DNA of 64,000 nucleotides from Luzula sylvatica (taxonomy: Eukaryota; Streptophyta; Magnoliopsida; Poales; Juncaceae), in NCBI GenBank assembly GCA_946800325.1, contig OX326958.1:73281264-73345263 (forward strand), given 5' to 3'. The position numbers and the translations under genes are program-made. This document shows positions 11,691 to 25,724 of the stretch, in pieces (within the stretch, counting starts at the first letter, position 1; each line of letters begins with the position of its first letter). The notes under the pieces were generated by a model, which saw only the letters and a list, made by a program, of their open reading frames with translations, did no database searches and was not told the DNA's origin.

Positions 11691-13310
11691 AAAAATATGT
11701 TAAAATTGAAGTGTAACACAAGAAAAATACTCAATTTTCATATCTTACTCAAAATACTCCGTAATTCAAGACTAAGACACACAAATTTTATTTTTTTCAA
11801 AAATTTCTTAAAAATGCAAAAACACAAGTCTAACACCTTCAAAAAATTCAGTTATGATATTTTTTTTTTAAATGTTGAAATTGAAGCGTAACACAAGCCA
11901 AATACTACATGTTCATGTCGTACTGTAAATACTCCGTAATTGAAGACTAACACACACAAATTTCAATTTTTTCAAAAATTTCATAAAAATGCACAAACAG
12001 AAGTCGAACACCTTCAAAAAATTAAATTATTATATTTTATAAAAATAAGTCAAAATAGAAGTGTTACACACGAAAAATACTCAATTTTCATGTCGTACTA
12101 AAAATACTCCGTAATTGAAGACTAACACACACAAATTTCATTTTTTTCAACAATTTCTTAAAAATGCAAAAACTGAAGTTTAACACCTTCAAAAATTCAA
12201 TTAAGATTTTTTTTTTTTAAATGTCAAAATTAAAGTGTAATACAAGAAAAATACTCAATTTTCACGTCGTACTCAAAATACTCGGTAATTGAAGACTAAC
12301 ACACACAAATTTCAATTTTTTCAAAACTTTCATAAAAATGGGCAAACAAAAGTCAAACACCTTCAAAAAATTCAATTATGACATTTTTTTTAAATATGTT
12401 AAAATTGAAGTGTAACACAAGAAAAATACTCAATTTTCATGTCGAACTGAAACTACTCCGTAATTGAAGACTAACACACACAAATTTTATTTTTTTTCAA
12501 AATTTCATAGAAATGTAGAAACAAAAGTCTAACACCTTCAAAAAATTCAATTATGATATTTTTTTTAAAAATGTTAAAATAGAAGTGTAACACAAGAAAT
12601 ATACTACATTTTCATGTGGTACTGAAAATACTCCGTAATTGAAGACTAACACATACAAATTTCATTTTTTTTTTTAAATTTCTTAAAAATGCAAAAACTG
12701 ATGTATAACACCTTCAAAAAATTCAAATAAGATATTTGTTTAAAAAAATGTTCAAATTGAAGTGTAACACAAGAAAAATACTAAATTTTCATGTCGTACT
12801 GAAAATACTCCATAATTGAAGACTAACACACACAAATTTCATTTTTTTGCAAAATTTCATACAAATGTTAAAACAGAAGTCTAACAACTTCAAAAAATTC
12901 AATTATGATATTTTTTTTTTTAATTTTAAAATTGAAGTGTAACACAAGCTAAATACTACATTTTCATGTCGTACTGAAAAAACTCAGTAATTGAAGACTA
13001 ACACACACAAATATCATTTTTTTCAACAATTTCTTAAAAAGGTAAAAACTGAAGTTTAACACCTTCAAAAATTCAATTAAGATATTCATTTTTAAAAATG
13101 TTAAATTAAAGTGTAACACTGGAAAAATACTCAATTTTCATGTCGTACTCAAAATACTCGGTAATTGAAGAATAACACACACAAATTTCAATTTTTTCAA
13201 AATTTCACAAAAATGCACAAACAGAAGTCTAACACCTTCCAAATATTCAATTATGATATTTATTAAAAATATGTTAAAATTGAAGTGTAACACAAGAAAA
13301 ATACTCAATT
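11691..13310 (+). repeat. 20-mer-type monomers left of the central block
   Basis: About nine monomers with the same order as parts of 31.8-33.9 kb and of each 20-mer HOR: CATATCTTACTC; GTTGAAATTGAAGCGTAAC with CATGTTC; AAATTATTATATTTTATAAA; GTGTAATACAAG with TTCACGTCG; CGAACTGAAACTACTCC with ATAGAAATGTAGAAACAAAAG; then the GATGTATAACACC monomer. Their presence on both sides of 13.3-28.5 kb suggests that the 12/16-mer block expanded inside an older stretch of this type. Confidence 0.65.
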
Positions 13311-16106
13311 TTGAAGTCGTACGAAAAATAATCATTAATTGAAGACTAACACACACAAATTTCAATTTTTTGAAAAATTTCATAAAAATGCACAAACAGA
13401 AGTCGAACACCTTCAAAAAATTCAATTATGATTTTTTTTAAAAATAAGTTAAAATAGAAGTGCAACACAAGAAAAATACTCAATTTTCATGTCGTACTGA
13501 AAATACTCCGTAATTGAAGACTAACACACACAAATTTCATTTTTTTCAACAATTTCTTAAATATGCAAAAACTGAAGTTTAACACCTTCAAAAATTCAAT
13601 TAAGATTTTTTTTAAAAAAAATATTAAAATTAAAGTGTAACACAAGAAAAATACTCAATTTTCATGTCGTACTCAAAATACTCGGTAATTGAAGACTAAC
13701 ACACACAAATTTCAATTTTTTCAAAAATTTCATAAAAATGGACAAACAGAAGTCTAACACCTTCAAAAAATGCAATTATGATATTTTATAAAAATATGTT
13801 AAAATTGAAGTGTAACACAAGAAAAATACTAAATTTTCATGTCTTACTCAAAATACTCCTTAATTCAAGACTAACACACACAAATTTCATTTTTTTGCAA
13901 AATTTCATACAAATGTAAAAACAGAAGTCTAACAACTTCAAAAAATTCAATTATGATATTTTTTTTTAAAATGTTAAAATTGAATTGTAACACAAGAAAA
14001 ATACTTCATTTTCATGTGGTACTGAAAATACTCCGTAATTGAAGACTAACACACAAATTTCATTTTTTTCAAAATTTTCTAAAAATTATAAAAACAGAAG
14101 TCTAACACCTTCAAAAAATTCAGTTATGATATTTTTTTTTTAAATGATAAAATTGAAGTGTAACACAAGCTAAGTACTACATTTTCATGTCGTACTGAAA
14201 ATACTCAGTAATTGAAGACTAACACACACAAATTTCATTTTTTTCAACAATTTCTTAAAAAGGTAAAAACTGAAGTTTAACACCTTCAAAAATTCAATTA
14301 AGATATTCATTTTTAAAAATGTTAAATTAAAGTGTAGCACTAGAAAAATACTCAATTTTCATGCCGTACTCAAAATACTCGGTAATTGATGAATAACACA
14401 CACAAATTTCAATTTTTTCAAAAATTTCATAAAAATGCACAAACAGAAGTCTAACACCTACAAAAAATTCGATTATGACATTTTTTTTAAATATGTTAAA
14501 ATTGAAGTGTAACACAAGAAAAATACTCAATTTTCATGTCGAACTGAAACTACTCCGTAATTGAAGACTAACACACACAAATTTTATTTTTTTGCAAAAT
14601 TTCATACAAATGTAGAAACAAAAGTCTAACACCTTCAAAAAATTCAATTATGATATTGTTTTTAAAAATGTTAAAATAGAAGTGTAACACAAGAAAAATA
14701 CTACATTTTCATGTCGTACTAAAAATACTCCGTAATTGAAGACTAACACATACAAATTTCATTTTTTTTAAAAATTTCTTAAAAATGCAAAAACTGATGT
14801 TTAACACCTTCAAAAAATTCAAATAAGACATTTGTTTAAAAAAATGTCCAAATTGAAGTGTAACACAAGAAAAATACTAAATTTTCATGTCGTACTGAAA
14901 ATACTCCGTAATTGAAGACTAACACACACAAATTTCATTTTTTTGCAAAATTTCATACAAATGTAAAAACAGAAGTCTAACAACTTCAAAAAATTCAATT
15001 ATGATATTTTTTTTAGAAATGTTAAAATTGAAGTGTAACACAAGAAAAATACTTCATTTTCATGTGGTACTGAAAATACTCCGTAATTGAAGACTAACAC
15101 ACACAAATTTCATTTTTTTCACAATTTTCTAAAAATTATAAAAACAGAAGTCTAACACCTTCAAAAAATTCAGTTATGATATTTTTTTTTAAAATGTTAA
15201 AATTGAAGTGTAACACAAGCTAAGTACTACATTTTCATGTCGTACTGAAAATACTCAGTAATTGAAGACTAACACACACAAATTTCATTTTTTTCAACAA
15301 TTTCTTAAAAAGGTAAAAACTGAAGTTTAACACCTTCAAAAATTCAATTAAGATATTCATTTTTAAAAATGTTAAATTAAAGTGTAACACTAGAAAAATA
15401 GTCAATTTTCATGCCGTACTCAAAATACTCGGTAATTGAAGAATAACACACACAAATTTCAATTTTTTCAAAAATTTCATAAAAATGCACAAACAGAAGT
15501 CTAACACCTTCCAAATATTCAATTATGATATTTATTAAAAATATGTTAAAATTGAAGTGTAACACAAGAAAAATACTCAATTTTGAAGTCGTACGAAAAA
15601 TAATCATTAATTGAAGACTAACACACACAAATTTCAATTTTTTGAAAAATTTCATAAAAATGCACAAACAGAAGTCGAACACCTTCAAAAAATTCAATTA
15701 TGATATTTTTTTAAAAATAAGTGAAAATAGAAGTGCAACACAAGCAAAATACTCAATTTTCATGTCGTACTGAAAATACTCCGTAATTGAAGACTAACAC
15801 ACACAAATTTCATTTTTTCAACAATTTCTTAAAAAGGTAAAAACTGAAGTTTAACACCTTCAAAAATTCAATTAAGATATTCATTTTTAAAAATGTTAAA
15901 TTGAAGTGTAACACTGGAAAAATACTCAATTTTCATGCCGTACTCAAAATACTCGGTAATTGAAGAATAACACACACAAATTTCAATTTTTTCAAAAATT
16001 TCACAAAAATGCACAAACAGAAGTCTAACACCTTCCAAATATTCAATTATGATATTTATTAAAAATATGTTAAAATTGAAGTGTAACACAAGAAAAATAC
16101 TCAATT
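13311..16106 (+). repeat. 16-monomer HOR copy (2,796 bp)
   Basis: Measured between TTGAAGTCGTACG marker monomers: 13311 to 15583 (13 monomers) and 15583 to 16107 (3 monomers). It includes the four-monomer block containing CTAAATTTTCATGTCTTAC and GTGTAGCACTAG that the next two copies lack. Confidence 0.8.
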
Positions 16107-18206
16107 TTGAAGTCGTACGAAAAATAATCATTAATTGAAGACTAACACACACAAATTTCAATTTTTTGAAAAATTTCATAAAAATGCACAAACAGAAGTC
16201 GAACACCTTCAAAAAATTCAATTATGATTTTTTTTAAAAATAAGTTAAAATAGAAGTGCAACACAAGAAAAATACTCAATTTTCATGTCGTACTGAAAAT
16301 ACTCCTTAATTGAATTCTAACACACACAAATTTCATTTTTTTCAACAATTTCTTAAATATGCAAAAACTGAAGTTTAACACCTTCAAAAATTCAATTAAG
16401 ATTTTTTTTTAAAAAAATATTAAAATTAAAGTGTAACACAAGAAAAATACTCAATTTTCATGTCGTACTCAAAATACTCGGTAATTGAAGACTAACACAC
16501 ACAAATTTCAATTTTTTCAAAAATTTCATAAAAATGGACAAACAGAAGTCTAACACCTTCAAAAAATTCAATTATGATATTTTATAAAAATATGTTAAAA
16601 TTGAAGTGTAACACAAGAAAAATACTCAATTTTCATGTCGAACTGAAACTACTCCGTAATTGAAGACTAACACACACAAATTTTATTTTTTTGCAAAATT
16701 TCATACAAATGTAGAAACAAAAGTCTAACACCTTCAAAAAATTCAAATATGATATTGTTTTTAAAAATGTTAAAATAGAAGTGTAACACAAGAAAAATAC
16801 TACATTTTCATGTGGTACTGAAAATACTCCGTAATTGAAGACTAACACATACAAATTTCATTTTTTTTAAAAATTTCTTAAAAATGCAAAAACTGATGTT
16901 TAACACCTTCAAAAAATTCAAATAAGACATTTGTTTAAAAAAATGTCCAAATTGAAGTGTAACACAAGAAAAATACTAAATTTTCATGTCGTACTGAAAA
17001 TACTCCGTAATTGAAGACTAACACACACAAATTTCATTTTTTTGCAAAATTTCATACAAATGTAAAAACAGAAGTCTAACAACTTCAAAAAATTCAATTA
17101 TGATATTTTTTTTAGAAATGTTAAAATTGAAGTGTAACACAAGAAAAATACTTCATTTTCATGTGGTACTGAAAATACTCCGTAATTGAAGACTAACACA
17201 CACAAATTTCATTTTTTTCACAATTTTCTAAAAATTATAAAAACAGAAGTCTAACACCTTCAAAAAATTCAGTTATGATATTTTTTTTTAAAATGTTAAA
17301 ATTGAAGTGTAACACAAGCTAAGTACTACATTTTCATGTCGTACTGAAAATACTCAGTAATTGAAGACTAACACACACAAATTTCATTTTTTTCAACAAT
17401 TTCTTAAAAAGGTAAAAACTGAAGTTTAACACCTTCAAAAATTCAATTAAGATATTCATTTTTAAAAATGTTAAATTAAAGTGTAACACTAGAAAAATAC
17501 TCAATTTTCATGCCGTACTCAAAATACTCGGTAATTGAAGAATAACACACACAAATTTCAATTTTTTCAAAAATTTCATAAAAATGCACAAACAGAAGTC
17601 TAACACCTTCCAAATATTCAATTATGATATTTATTAAAAATATGTTAAAATTGAAGTGTAACACAAGAAAAATACTCAATTTTGAAGTCGTACGAAAAAT
17701 AATCATTAATTGAAGACTAACACACACAAATTTCAATTTTTTGAAAAATTTCATAAAAATGCACAAACAGAAGTCGAACACCTTCAAAAAATTCAATTAT
17801 GATATTTTTTTAAAAATAAGTGAAAATAGAAGTGCAACACAAACAAAATACTCAATTTTCATGTCGTACTGAAAATACTCCGTAATTGAAGACTAACACA
17901 CACAAATTTCATTTTTTTCAACAATTTCTTAAAAAGGTAAAAACTGAAGTTTAACACCTTCAAAAATTCAATTAAGATATTCATTTTTAAAAATGTTAAA
18001 TTGAAGTGTAACACTGGAAAAATACTCAATTTTCATGCCGTACTCAAAATACTCGGTAATTGAAGAATAACACACACAAATTTCAATTTTTTCAAAAATT
18101 TCACAAAAATGCACAAACAGAAGTCTAACACCTTCCAAATATTCAATTATGATATTTATTAAAAATATGTTAAAATTGAAGTGTAACACAAGAAAAATAC
18201 TCAATT
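16107..18206 (+). repeat. 12-monomer HOR copy 1 (2,100 bp)
   Basis: Marker spacing is 1,575 + 525 bp. It is nearly base-for-base identical to the following 2,100-bp copy, including an EcoRI site (GAATTC) at 16312 created by GAATTCTAACAC in a B box, and ACTCCTTAATT just before it. It lacks the four-monomer block described at 20827-21523. Confidence 0.85.
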
Positions 18207-20306
18207 TTGAAGTCGTACGAAAAATAATCATTAATTGAAGACTAACACACACAAATTTCAATTTTTTGAAAAATTTCATAAAAATGCACAAACAGAAGTC
18301 GAACACCTTCAAAAAATTCAATTATGATTTTTTTAAAAAATAAGTTAAAATAGAAGTGCAACACAAGAAAAATACTCAATTTTCATGTCGTACTGAAAAT
18401 ACTCCTTAATTGAATTCTAACACACACAAATTTCATTTTTTTCAACAATTTCTTAAATATGCAAAAACTGAAGTTTAACACCTTCAAAAATTCAATTAAG
18501 ATTTTTTTTTAAAAAAATATTAAAATTAAAGTGTAACACAAGAAAAATACTCAATTTTCATGTCGTACTCAAAATACTCGGTAATTGAAGACTAACACAC
18601 ACAAATTTCAATTTTTTCAAAAATTTCATAAAAATGGACAAACAGAAGTCTAACACCTTCAAAAAATTCAATTATGATATTTTATAAAAATATGTTAAAA
18701 TTGAAGTGTAACACAAGAAAAATACTCAATTTTCATGTCGAACTGAAACTACTCCGTAATTGAAGACTAACACACACAAATTTTATTTTTTTGCAAAATT
18801 TCATACAAATGTAGAAACAAAAGTCTAACACCTTCAAAAAATTCAAATATGATATTGTTTTTAAAAATGTTAAAATAGAAGTGTAACACAAGAAAAATAC
18901 TACATTTTCATGTGGTACTGAAAATACTCCGTAATTGAAGACTAACACATACAAATTTAATTTTTTTTAAAAATTTCTTAAAAATGCAAAAACTGATGTT
19001 TAACACCTTCAAAAAATTCAAATAAGATATTTGTTTAAAAAAATGTCCAAATTGAAGTGTAACACAAGAAAAATACTAAATTTTCATGTCGTACTGAAAA
19101 TACTCCGTAATTGAAGACTAACACACACAAATTTCATTTTTTTGCAAAATTTCATACAAATGTAAAAACAGAAGTCTAACAACTTCAAAAAATTCAATTA
19201 TGATATTTTTTTTAGAAATGTTAAAATTGAAGTGTAACACAAGAAAAATACTTCATTTTCATGTGGTACTGAAAATACTCCGTAATTGAAGACTAACACA
19301 CACAAATTTCATTTTTTTCACAATTTTCTAAAAATTATAAAAACAGAAGTCTAACACCTTCAAAAAATTCAGTTATGATATTTTTTTTTAAAATGTTAAA
19401 ATTGAAGTGTAACACAAGCTAAGTACTACATTTTCATGTCGTACTGAAAATACTCAGTAATTGAAGACTAACACACACAAATTTCATTTTTTTCAACAAT
19501 TTCTTAAAAAGGTAAAAACTGAAGTTTAACACCTTCAAAAATTCAATTAAGATATTCATTTTTAAAAATGTTAAATTAAAGTGTAACACTAGAAAAATAC
19601 TCAATTTTCATGCCGTACTCAAAATACTCAGTAATTGAAGAATAACACACACAAATTTCAATTTTTTCAAAAATTTCATAAAAATGCACAAACAGAAGTC
19701 TAACACCTTCCAAATATTCAATTATGATATTTATTAAAAATATGTTAAAATTGAAGTGTAACACAAGAAAAATACTCAATTTTGAAGTCGTACGAAAAAT
19801 AATCATTAATTGAAGACTAACACACACAAATTTCAATTTTTTGAAAAATTTCATAAAAATGCACAAACAGAAGTCGAACACCTTCAAAAAATTCAATTAT
19901 GATATTTTTTTAAAAATAAGTGAAAATAGAAGTGCAACACAAGCAAAATACCCAATTTTCATGTCGTACTGAAAATACTCCGTAATTGAAGACTAATACA
20001 CACAAATTTCATTTTTTTCAACAATTTCTTAAAAAGGTAAAAACTGAAGTTTAACACCTTCAAAAATTCAATTAAGATATTCATTTTTAAAAATGTTAAA
20101 TTGAAGTGTAACACTGGAAAAATACTCAATTTTCATGCCGTACTCAAAATACTCGGTAATTGAAGAATAACACACACAAATTTCAATTTTTTCAAAAATT
20201 TCACAAAAATGCACAAACAGAAGTCTAACACCTTCCAAATATTCAATTATGATATTTATTAAAAATATGTTAAAATTGAAGTGTAACACAAGAAAAATAC
20301 TCAATT
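18207..20306 (+). repeat. 12-monomer HOR copy 2 (2,100 bp)
   Basis: Exactly 2,100 bp after the previous copy, with an EcoRI site at 18412. Differences I see are few: AAATTTAATT at about 18955, AAATAAGATATTT near 19025, and private variants ATACCCAATTTT (19951) and GACTAATACAC that are shared with the next copy. Confidence 0.85.
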
Positions 20307-22927
20307 TTGAAGTCGTACGAAAAATAATCATTAATTGAAGACTAACACACACAAATTTCAATTTTTTGAAAAATTTCATAAAAATGCACAAACAGAAGTC
20401 GAACACCTTCAAAAAATTCAATTATGATTTTTTTTAAAAATAAGTTAAAATAGAAGTGCAACACAAGAAAAATACTCAATTTTCATGTCGTACTGAAAAT
20501 ACTCCGTAATTGAATTCTAACACACACAAATTTCATTTTTTTCAACAATTTCTTAAATATGCAAAAACTGAAGTTTAACACCTTCAAAAATTCAATTAAG
20601 ATTTTTTTTTAAAAAAATATTAAAATTAAAGTGTAACACAAGAAAAATACTCAATTTTCATGTCGTACTCAAAATACTCGGTAATTGAAGACTAACACAC
20701 ACAAATTTCAATTTTTTCAAAAATTTCATAAAAATGGACAAACAGAAGTCTAACACCTTCAAAAAATTCAATTATGATATTTTATAAAAATATGTTAAAA
20801 TTGAAGTGTAACACAAGAAAAATACTAAAGTTTCATGTCTTACTCAAAATACTCCGTAATTCAAGGCTAACACACACAAATTTCATTTTTTTGCAAAATT
20901 TCATACAAATGTAAAAACAGAAGTCTAACAACTTCAAAAAATTCAATTATGATATTTTTTTTTAAATGTTAAAATTGAAGTGTAACACAAGAAAAATACT
21001 TCATTTTCATGTGGTACTGAAAATACTCCGTAATTGAAGACTAACACACAAATTTCATTTTTTTCAAAATTTTCTAAAAATTATAAAAACAGAAGTCTAA
21101 CACCTTCAAAAAATTCAGTTATGATATATTTTTTTTAAATGTTAAAATTGAAGTGTAACACAAGCTAAGTACTACAATTTCATGTCGTACTAAAAATACT
21201 CAGTAATTGAAGACTAACACACACAAATTTCATTTTTTTCAACAATTTCTTAAAAAGGTAAAAACTGAAGTTTAACACCTTCAAAAATTCAATTAAGATA
21301 TTCATTTTGAAAAATGTTAAATTAAAGTGTAGCACTAGAAAAATACTCAATTTTCATGCCGTACTCAAAATACTCGGTAATTGATGAATAACACACACAA
21401 ATTTCAATTTTTTCAAAAATTTCATAAAAATGCACAAACAGAAGTCTAACACCTACAAAAAATTCGATTATGACATTTTTTTTTAAATATGTTAAAATTG
21501 AAGTGTAACACAAGAAAAATACTCAATTTTCATGTCGAACTGAAACTACTCCGTAATTGAAGACTAACACACACAAATTTTATTTTTTTGCAAAATTTCA
21601 TACAAATGTAGAAACAAAAGTCTAACACCTTCAAAAAATTCAATTATGATATTGTTTTTAAAAATGTTAAAATAGAAGTGTAACACAAGAAAAATACTAC
21701 ATTTTCATGTGGTACTGAAAATACTCCGTAATTGAAGACTAACACATACAAATTTAATTTTTTTTAAAAATTTCTTAAAAATGCAAAAACTGATGTTTAA
21801 CACCTTCAAAAAATTCAAATAAGATATTTGTTTAAAAAAATGTCCAAATTGAAGTGTAACACAAGAAAAATACTAAATTTTCATGTCGTACTGAAAATAC
21901 TCCGTAATTGAAGACTAACACACACAAATTTCATTTTTTTGCAAAATTTCATACAAATGTAAAAACAGAAGTCTAACAACTTCAAAAAATTCAATTATGA
22001 TATTTTTTTTAGAAATGTTAAAATTGAAGTGTAACACAAGAAAAATACTTCATTTTCATGTGGTACTGAAAATACTCCGTAATTGAAGACTAACACACAC
22101 AAATTTCATTTTTTTCACAATTTTCTAAAAATTATAAAAACAGAAGTCTAACACCTTCAAAAAATTCAGTTATGATAATTTTTTTTAAAATGTTAAAATT
22201 GAAGTGTAACACAAGCTAAGTACTACATTTTCATGTCGTACTGAAAATACTCAGTAATTGAAGACTAACACACACAAATTTCATTTTTTTCAACAATTTC
22301 TTAAAAAGGTAAAAACTGAAGTTTAACACCTTCAAAAATTCAATTAAGATATTCATTTTTAAAAATGTTAAATTAAAGTGTAACACTAGAAAAATACTCA
22401 ATTTTCATGCCATACTCAAAATACTCAGTAATTGAAGAATAACACACACAAATTTCAATTTTTTCAAAAATTTCATAAAAATGCACAAACAGAAGTCTAA
22501 CACCTTCCAAATATTCAATTATGATATTTATTAAAAATATGTTAAAATTGAAGTGCAACACAAGCAAAATACCCAATTTTCATGTCGTACTGAAAATACT
22601 CCGTAATTGAAGACTAATACACACAAATTTCATTTTTTTCAACAATTTCTTAAAAAGGTAAAAACTGAAGTTTAACACCTTCAAAAATTCAATTAAGATA
22701 TTCATTTTTAAAAATGTTAAATTGAAGTGTAACACTGGAAAAATACTCAATTTTCATGCCGTACTCAAAATACTCGGTAATTGAAGAATAACACACACAA
22801 ATTTCAATTTTTTCAAAAATTTCACAAAAATGCACAAACAGAAGTCTAACACCTTCCAAATATTCAATTATGATATTTATTAAAAATATGTTAAAATTGA
22901 AGTGTAACACAAGAAAAATACTCAATT
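20307..22927 (+). repeat. 15-monomer HOR copy (2,621 bp)
   Basis: EcoRI site at 20512. It carries the four-monomer block absent from the 12-mers, but lacks one 175-bp monomer near 22550, where a TATGTTAAAATTGAAGTG start joins directly to CAACACAAGCAAAATACCCA. The lost unit is the TTGAAGTCG marker monomer, so only one marker interval is seen. It is therefore a 16-mer minus one. Confidence 0.8.
20827..21523 (+). repeat. Four-monomer block that distinguishes 16-mer from 12-mer
   Basis: Both ends follow GTGTAACACAAGAAAAATACT, so removing 697 bp restores the 12-mer order at 16620. 2,797 minus 2,100 is also 697. The block contains CTAAAGTTTCATGTCTTACTC, AAATGTTAAAATTG with CTTCATTTTC, AAGCTAAGTACTAC and GTGTAGCACTAG monomers. 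Homologous blocks exist in the other 16-mers, and related monomers in the 20-mers, so deletion from a 16-mer is the simpler direction (inference). Confidence 0.8.
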
Positions 22928-25724
22928 TTGAAGTCGTACGAAAAATAATCATTAATTGAAGACTAACACACACAAATTTCAATTTTTTGAAAAATTTCAT
23001 AAAAATGCACAAACAGAAGTCGAACACCTTCAAAAAATTCAATTATGATTTTTTTTAAAAATAAGTTAAAATAGAAGTGCAACACAAGAAAAATACTCAA
23101 TTTTCATGTCGTACTGAAAATACTCCGTAATTGAATTCTAACACACACAAATTTCATTTTTTTCAACAATTTCTTAAATATGCAAAAACTGAAGTTTAAC
23201 ACCTTCAAAAATTCAATTAAGATTTTTTTTTAAAAAAATATTAAAATTAAAGTGTAACACAAGAAAAATACTCAATTTTCATGTCGTACTCAAAATACTC
23301 GGTAATTGAAGACTAACACACACAAATTTCAATTTTTTCAAAAATTTCATAAAAATGGACAAACAGAAGTCTAACACCTTCAAAAAATTCAATTATGATA
23401 TTTTATAAAAATATGTTAAAATTGAAGTGTAACACAAGAAAAATACTAAAGTTTCATGTCTTACTCAAAATACTCCGTAATTCAAGGCTAACACACACAA
23501 ATTTCATTTTTTTGCAAAATTTCATACAAATGTAAAAACAGAAGTCTAACAACTTCAAAAAATTCAATTATGATATTTTTTTTTAAATGTTAAAATTGAA
23601 GTGTAACACAAGAAAAATACTTCATTTTCATGTGGTACTGAAAATACTCCGTAATTGAAGACTAACACACAAATTTCATTTTTTTCAAAATTTTCTAAAA
23701 ATTATAAAAACAGAAGTCTAACACCTTCAAAAAATTCAGTTATGATATATTTTTTTTAAATGTTAAAATTGAAGTGTAACACAAGCTAAGTACTACAATT
23801 TCATGTCGTACTAAAAATACTCAGTAATTGAAGACTAACACACACAAATTTCATTTTTTTCAACAATTTCTTAAAAAGGTAAAAACTGAAGTTTAACACC
23901 TTCAAAAATTCAATTAAGATATTCATTTTGAAAAATGTTAAATTAAAGTGTAGCACTAGAAAAATACTCAATTTTCATGCCGTACTCAAAATACTCGGTA
24001 ATTGATGAATAACACACACAAATTTCAATTTTTTCAAAAATTTCATAAAAATGCACAAACAGAAGTCTAACACCTACAAAAAATTCGATTATGACATTTT
24101 TTTTTAAATATGTTAAAATTGAAATGTAACACAAGAAAAATACTCAATTTTCATGTCGAACTGAAACTACTCCGTAATTGAAGACTAACACACACAAATT
24201 TTATTTTTTTGCAAAATTTCATACAAATGTAGAAACAAAAGTCTAACACCTTCAAAAAATTCAATTATGATATTGTTTTTAAAAATGTTAAAATAGAAGT
24301 GTAACACAAGAAAAATACTACATTTTCATGTGGTACTGAAAATACTCCGTAATTGAAGACTAACACATACAAATTTAATTTTTTTTAAAAATTTCTTAAA
24401 AATGCAAAAACTGATGTTTAACACCTTCAAAAAATTCAAATAAGATATTTGTTTAAAAAAATGTCCAAATTGAAGTGTAACACAAGAAAAATACTAAATT
24501 TTCATGTCGTACTGAAAATACTCCGTAATTGAAGACTAACACACACAAATTTCATTTTTTTGCAAAATTTCATACAAATGTAAAAACAGAAGTCTAACAA
24601 CTTCAAAAAATTCAATTATGATATTTTTTTTAGAAATGTTAAAATTGAAGTGTAACACAAGAAAAATACTTCATTTTCATGTGGTACTGAAAATACTCCG
24701 TAATTGAAGACTAACACACACAAATTTCATTTTTTTCACAATTTTCTAAAAATTATAAAAACAGAAGTCTAACACCTTCAAAAAATTCAGTTATGATAAT
24801 TTTTTTTAAAATGTTAAAATTGAAGTGTAACACAAGCTAAGTACTACATTTTCATGTCGTACTGAAAATACTCAGTAATTGAAGACTAACACACACAAAT
24901 TTCATTTTTTTCAACAATTTCTTAAAAAGGTAAAAACTGAAGTTTAACACCTTCAAAAATTCAATTAAGATATTCATTTTTAAAAATGTTAAATTAAAGT
25001 GTAACACTAGAAAAATACTCAATTTTCATGCCATACTCAAAATACTCAGTAATTGAAGAATAACACACACAAATTTCAATTTTTTCAAAAATTTCATAAA
25101 AATGCACAAACAGAAGTCTAACACCTTCCAAATATTCAATTATGATATTTATTAAAAATATGTTAAAATTGAAGTGTAACACAAGAAAAATACTCAATTT
25201 TGAAGTCGTACGAAAAATAATCATTAATTGAAGACTAACACACACAAATTTCAATTTTTTGAAAAATTTCATAAAAATGCACAAACAGAAGTCGAACACC
25301 TTCAAAAAATTCAATTATGATATTTTTTTAAAAATAAGTGAAAATAGAAGTGCAACACAAGCAAAATACTCAATTTTCATGTCGTACTGAAAATACTCCG
25401 TAATTGAAGACTAACACACACAAATTTCATTTTTTTCAACAATTTCTTAAAAAGGTAAAAACTGAAGTTTAACACCTTCAAAAATTCAATTAAGATATTC
25501 ATTTTTAAAAATGTTAAATTGAAGTGTAACACTGGAAAAATACTCAATTTTCATGCCGTACTCAAAATACTCGGTAATTGAAGAATAACACACACAAATT
25601 TCAATTTTTTCAAAAATTTCACAAAAATGCACAAACAGAAGTCTAACACCTTCCAAATATTCAATTATGATATTTATTAAAAATATGTTAAAATTGAAGT
25701 GTAACACAAGAAAAATACTCAATT
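22928..25724 (+). repeat. 16-monomer HOR copy (2,797 bp)
   Basis: Marker spacing is 2,272 + 525 bp; EcoRI site at 23133. It shares CTAAAGTTTCATG (near 23447) with the preceding copy only, whereas other 16-mers read CTAAATTTTCATG, so these two copies have a recent common origin. Confidence 0.85.

Noticed and set aside
15868..16221. Open reading frames of 60-117 codons on both strands, with repeated peptides such as KFVCVSLQL
   Set aside because: They are translations of the satellite. The same peptide recurs at each HOR copy, 175 bp shifts the frame every unit, there is no independent start context, and composition is just that of the repeat. The 117-codon frames at 15868, 17968, 20068, 22689, 25486 and 28283 are HOR copies of one chance frame.
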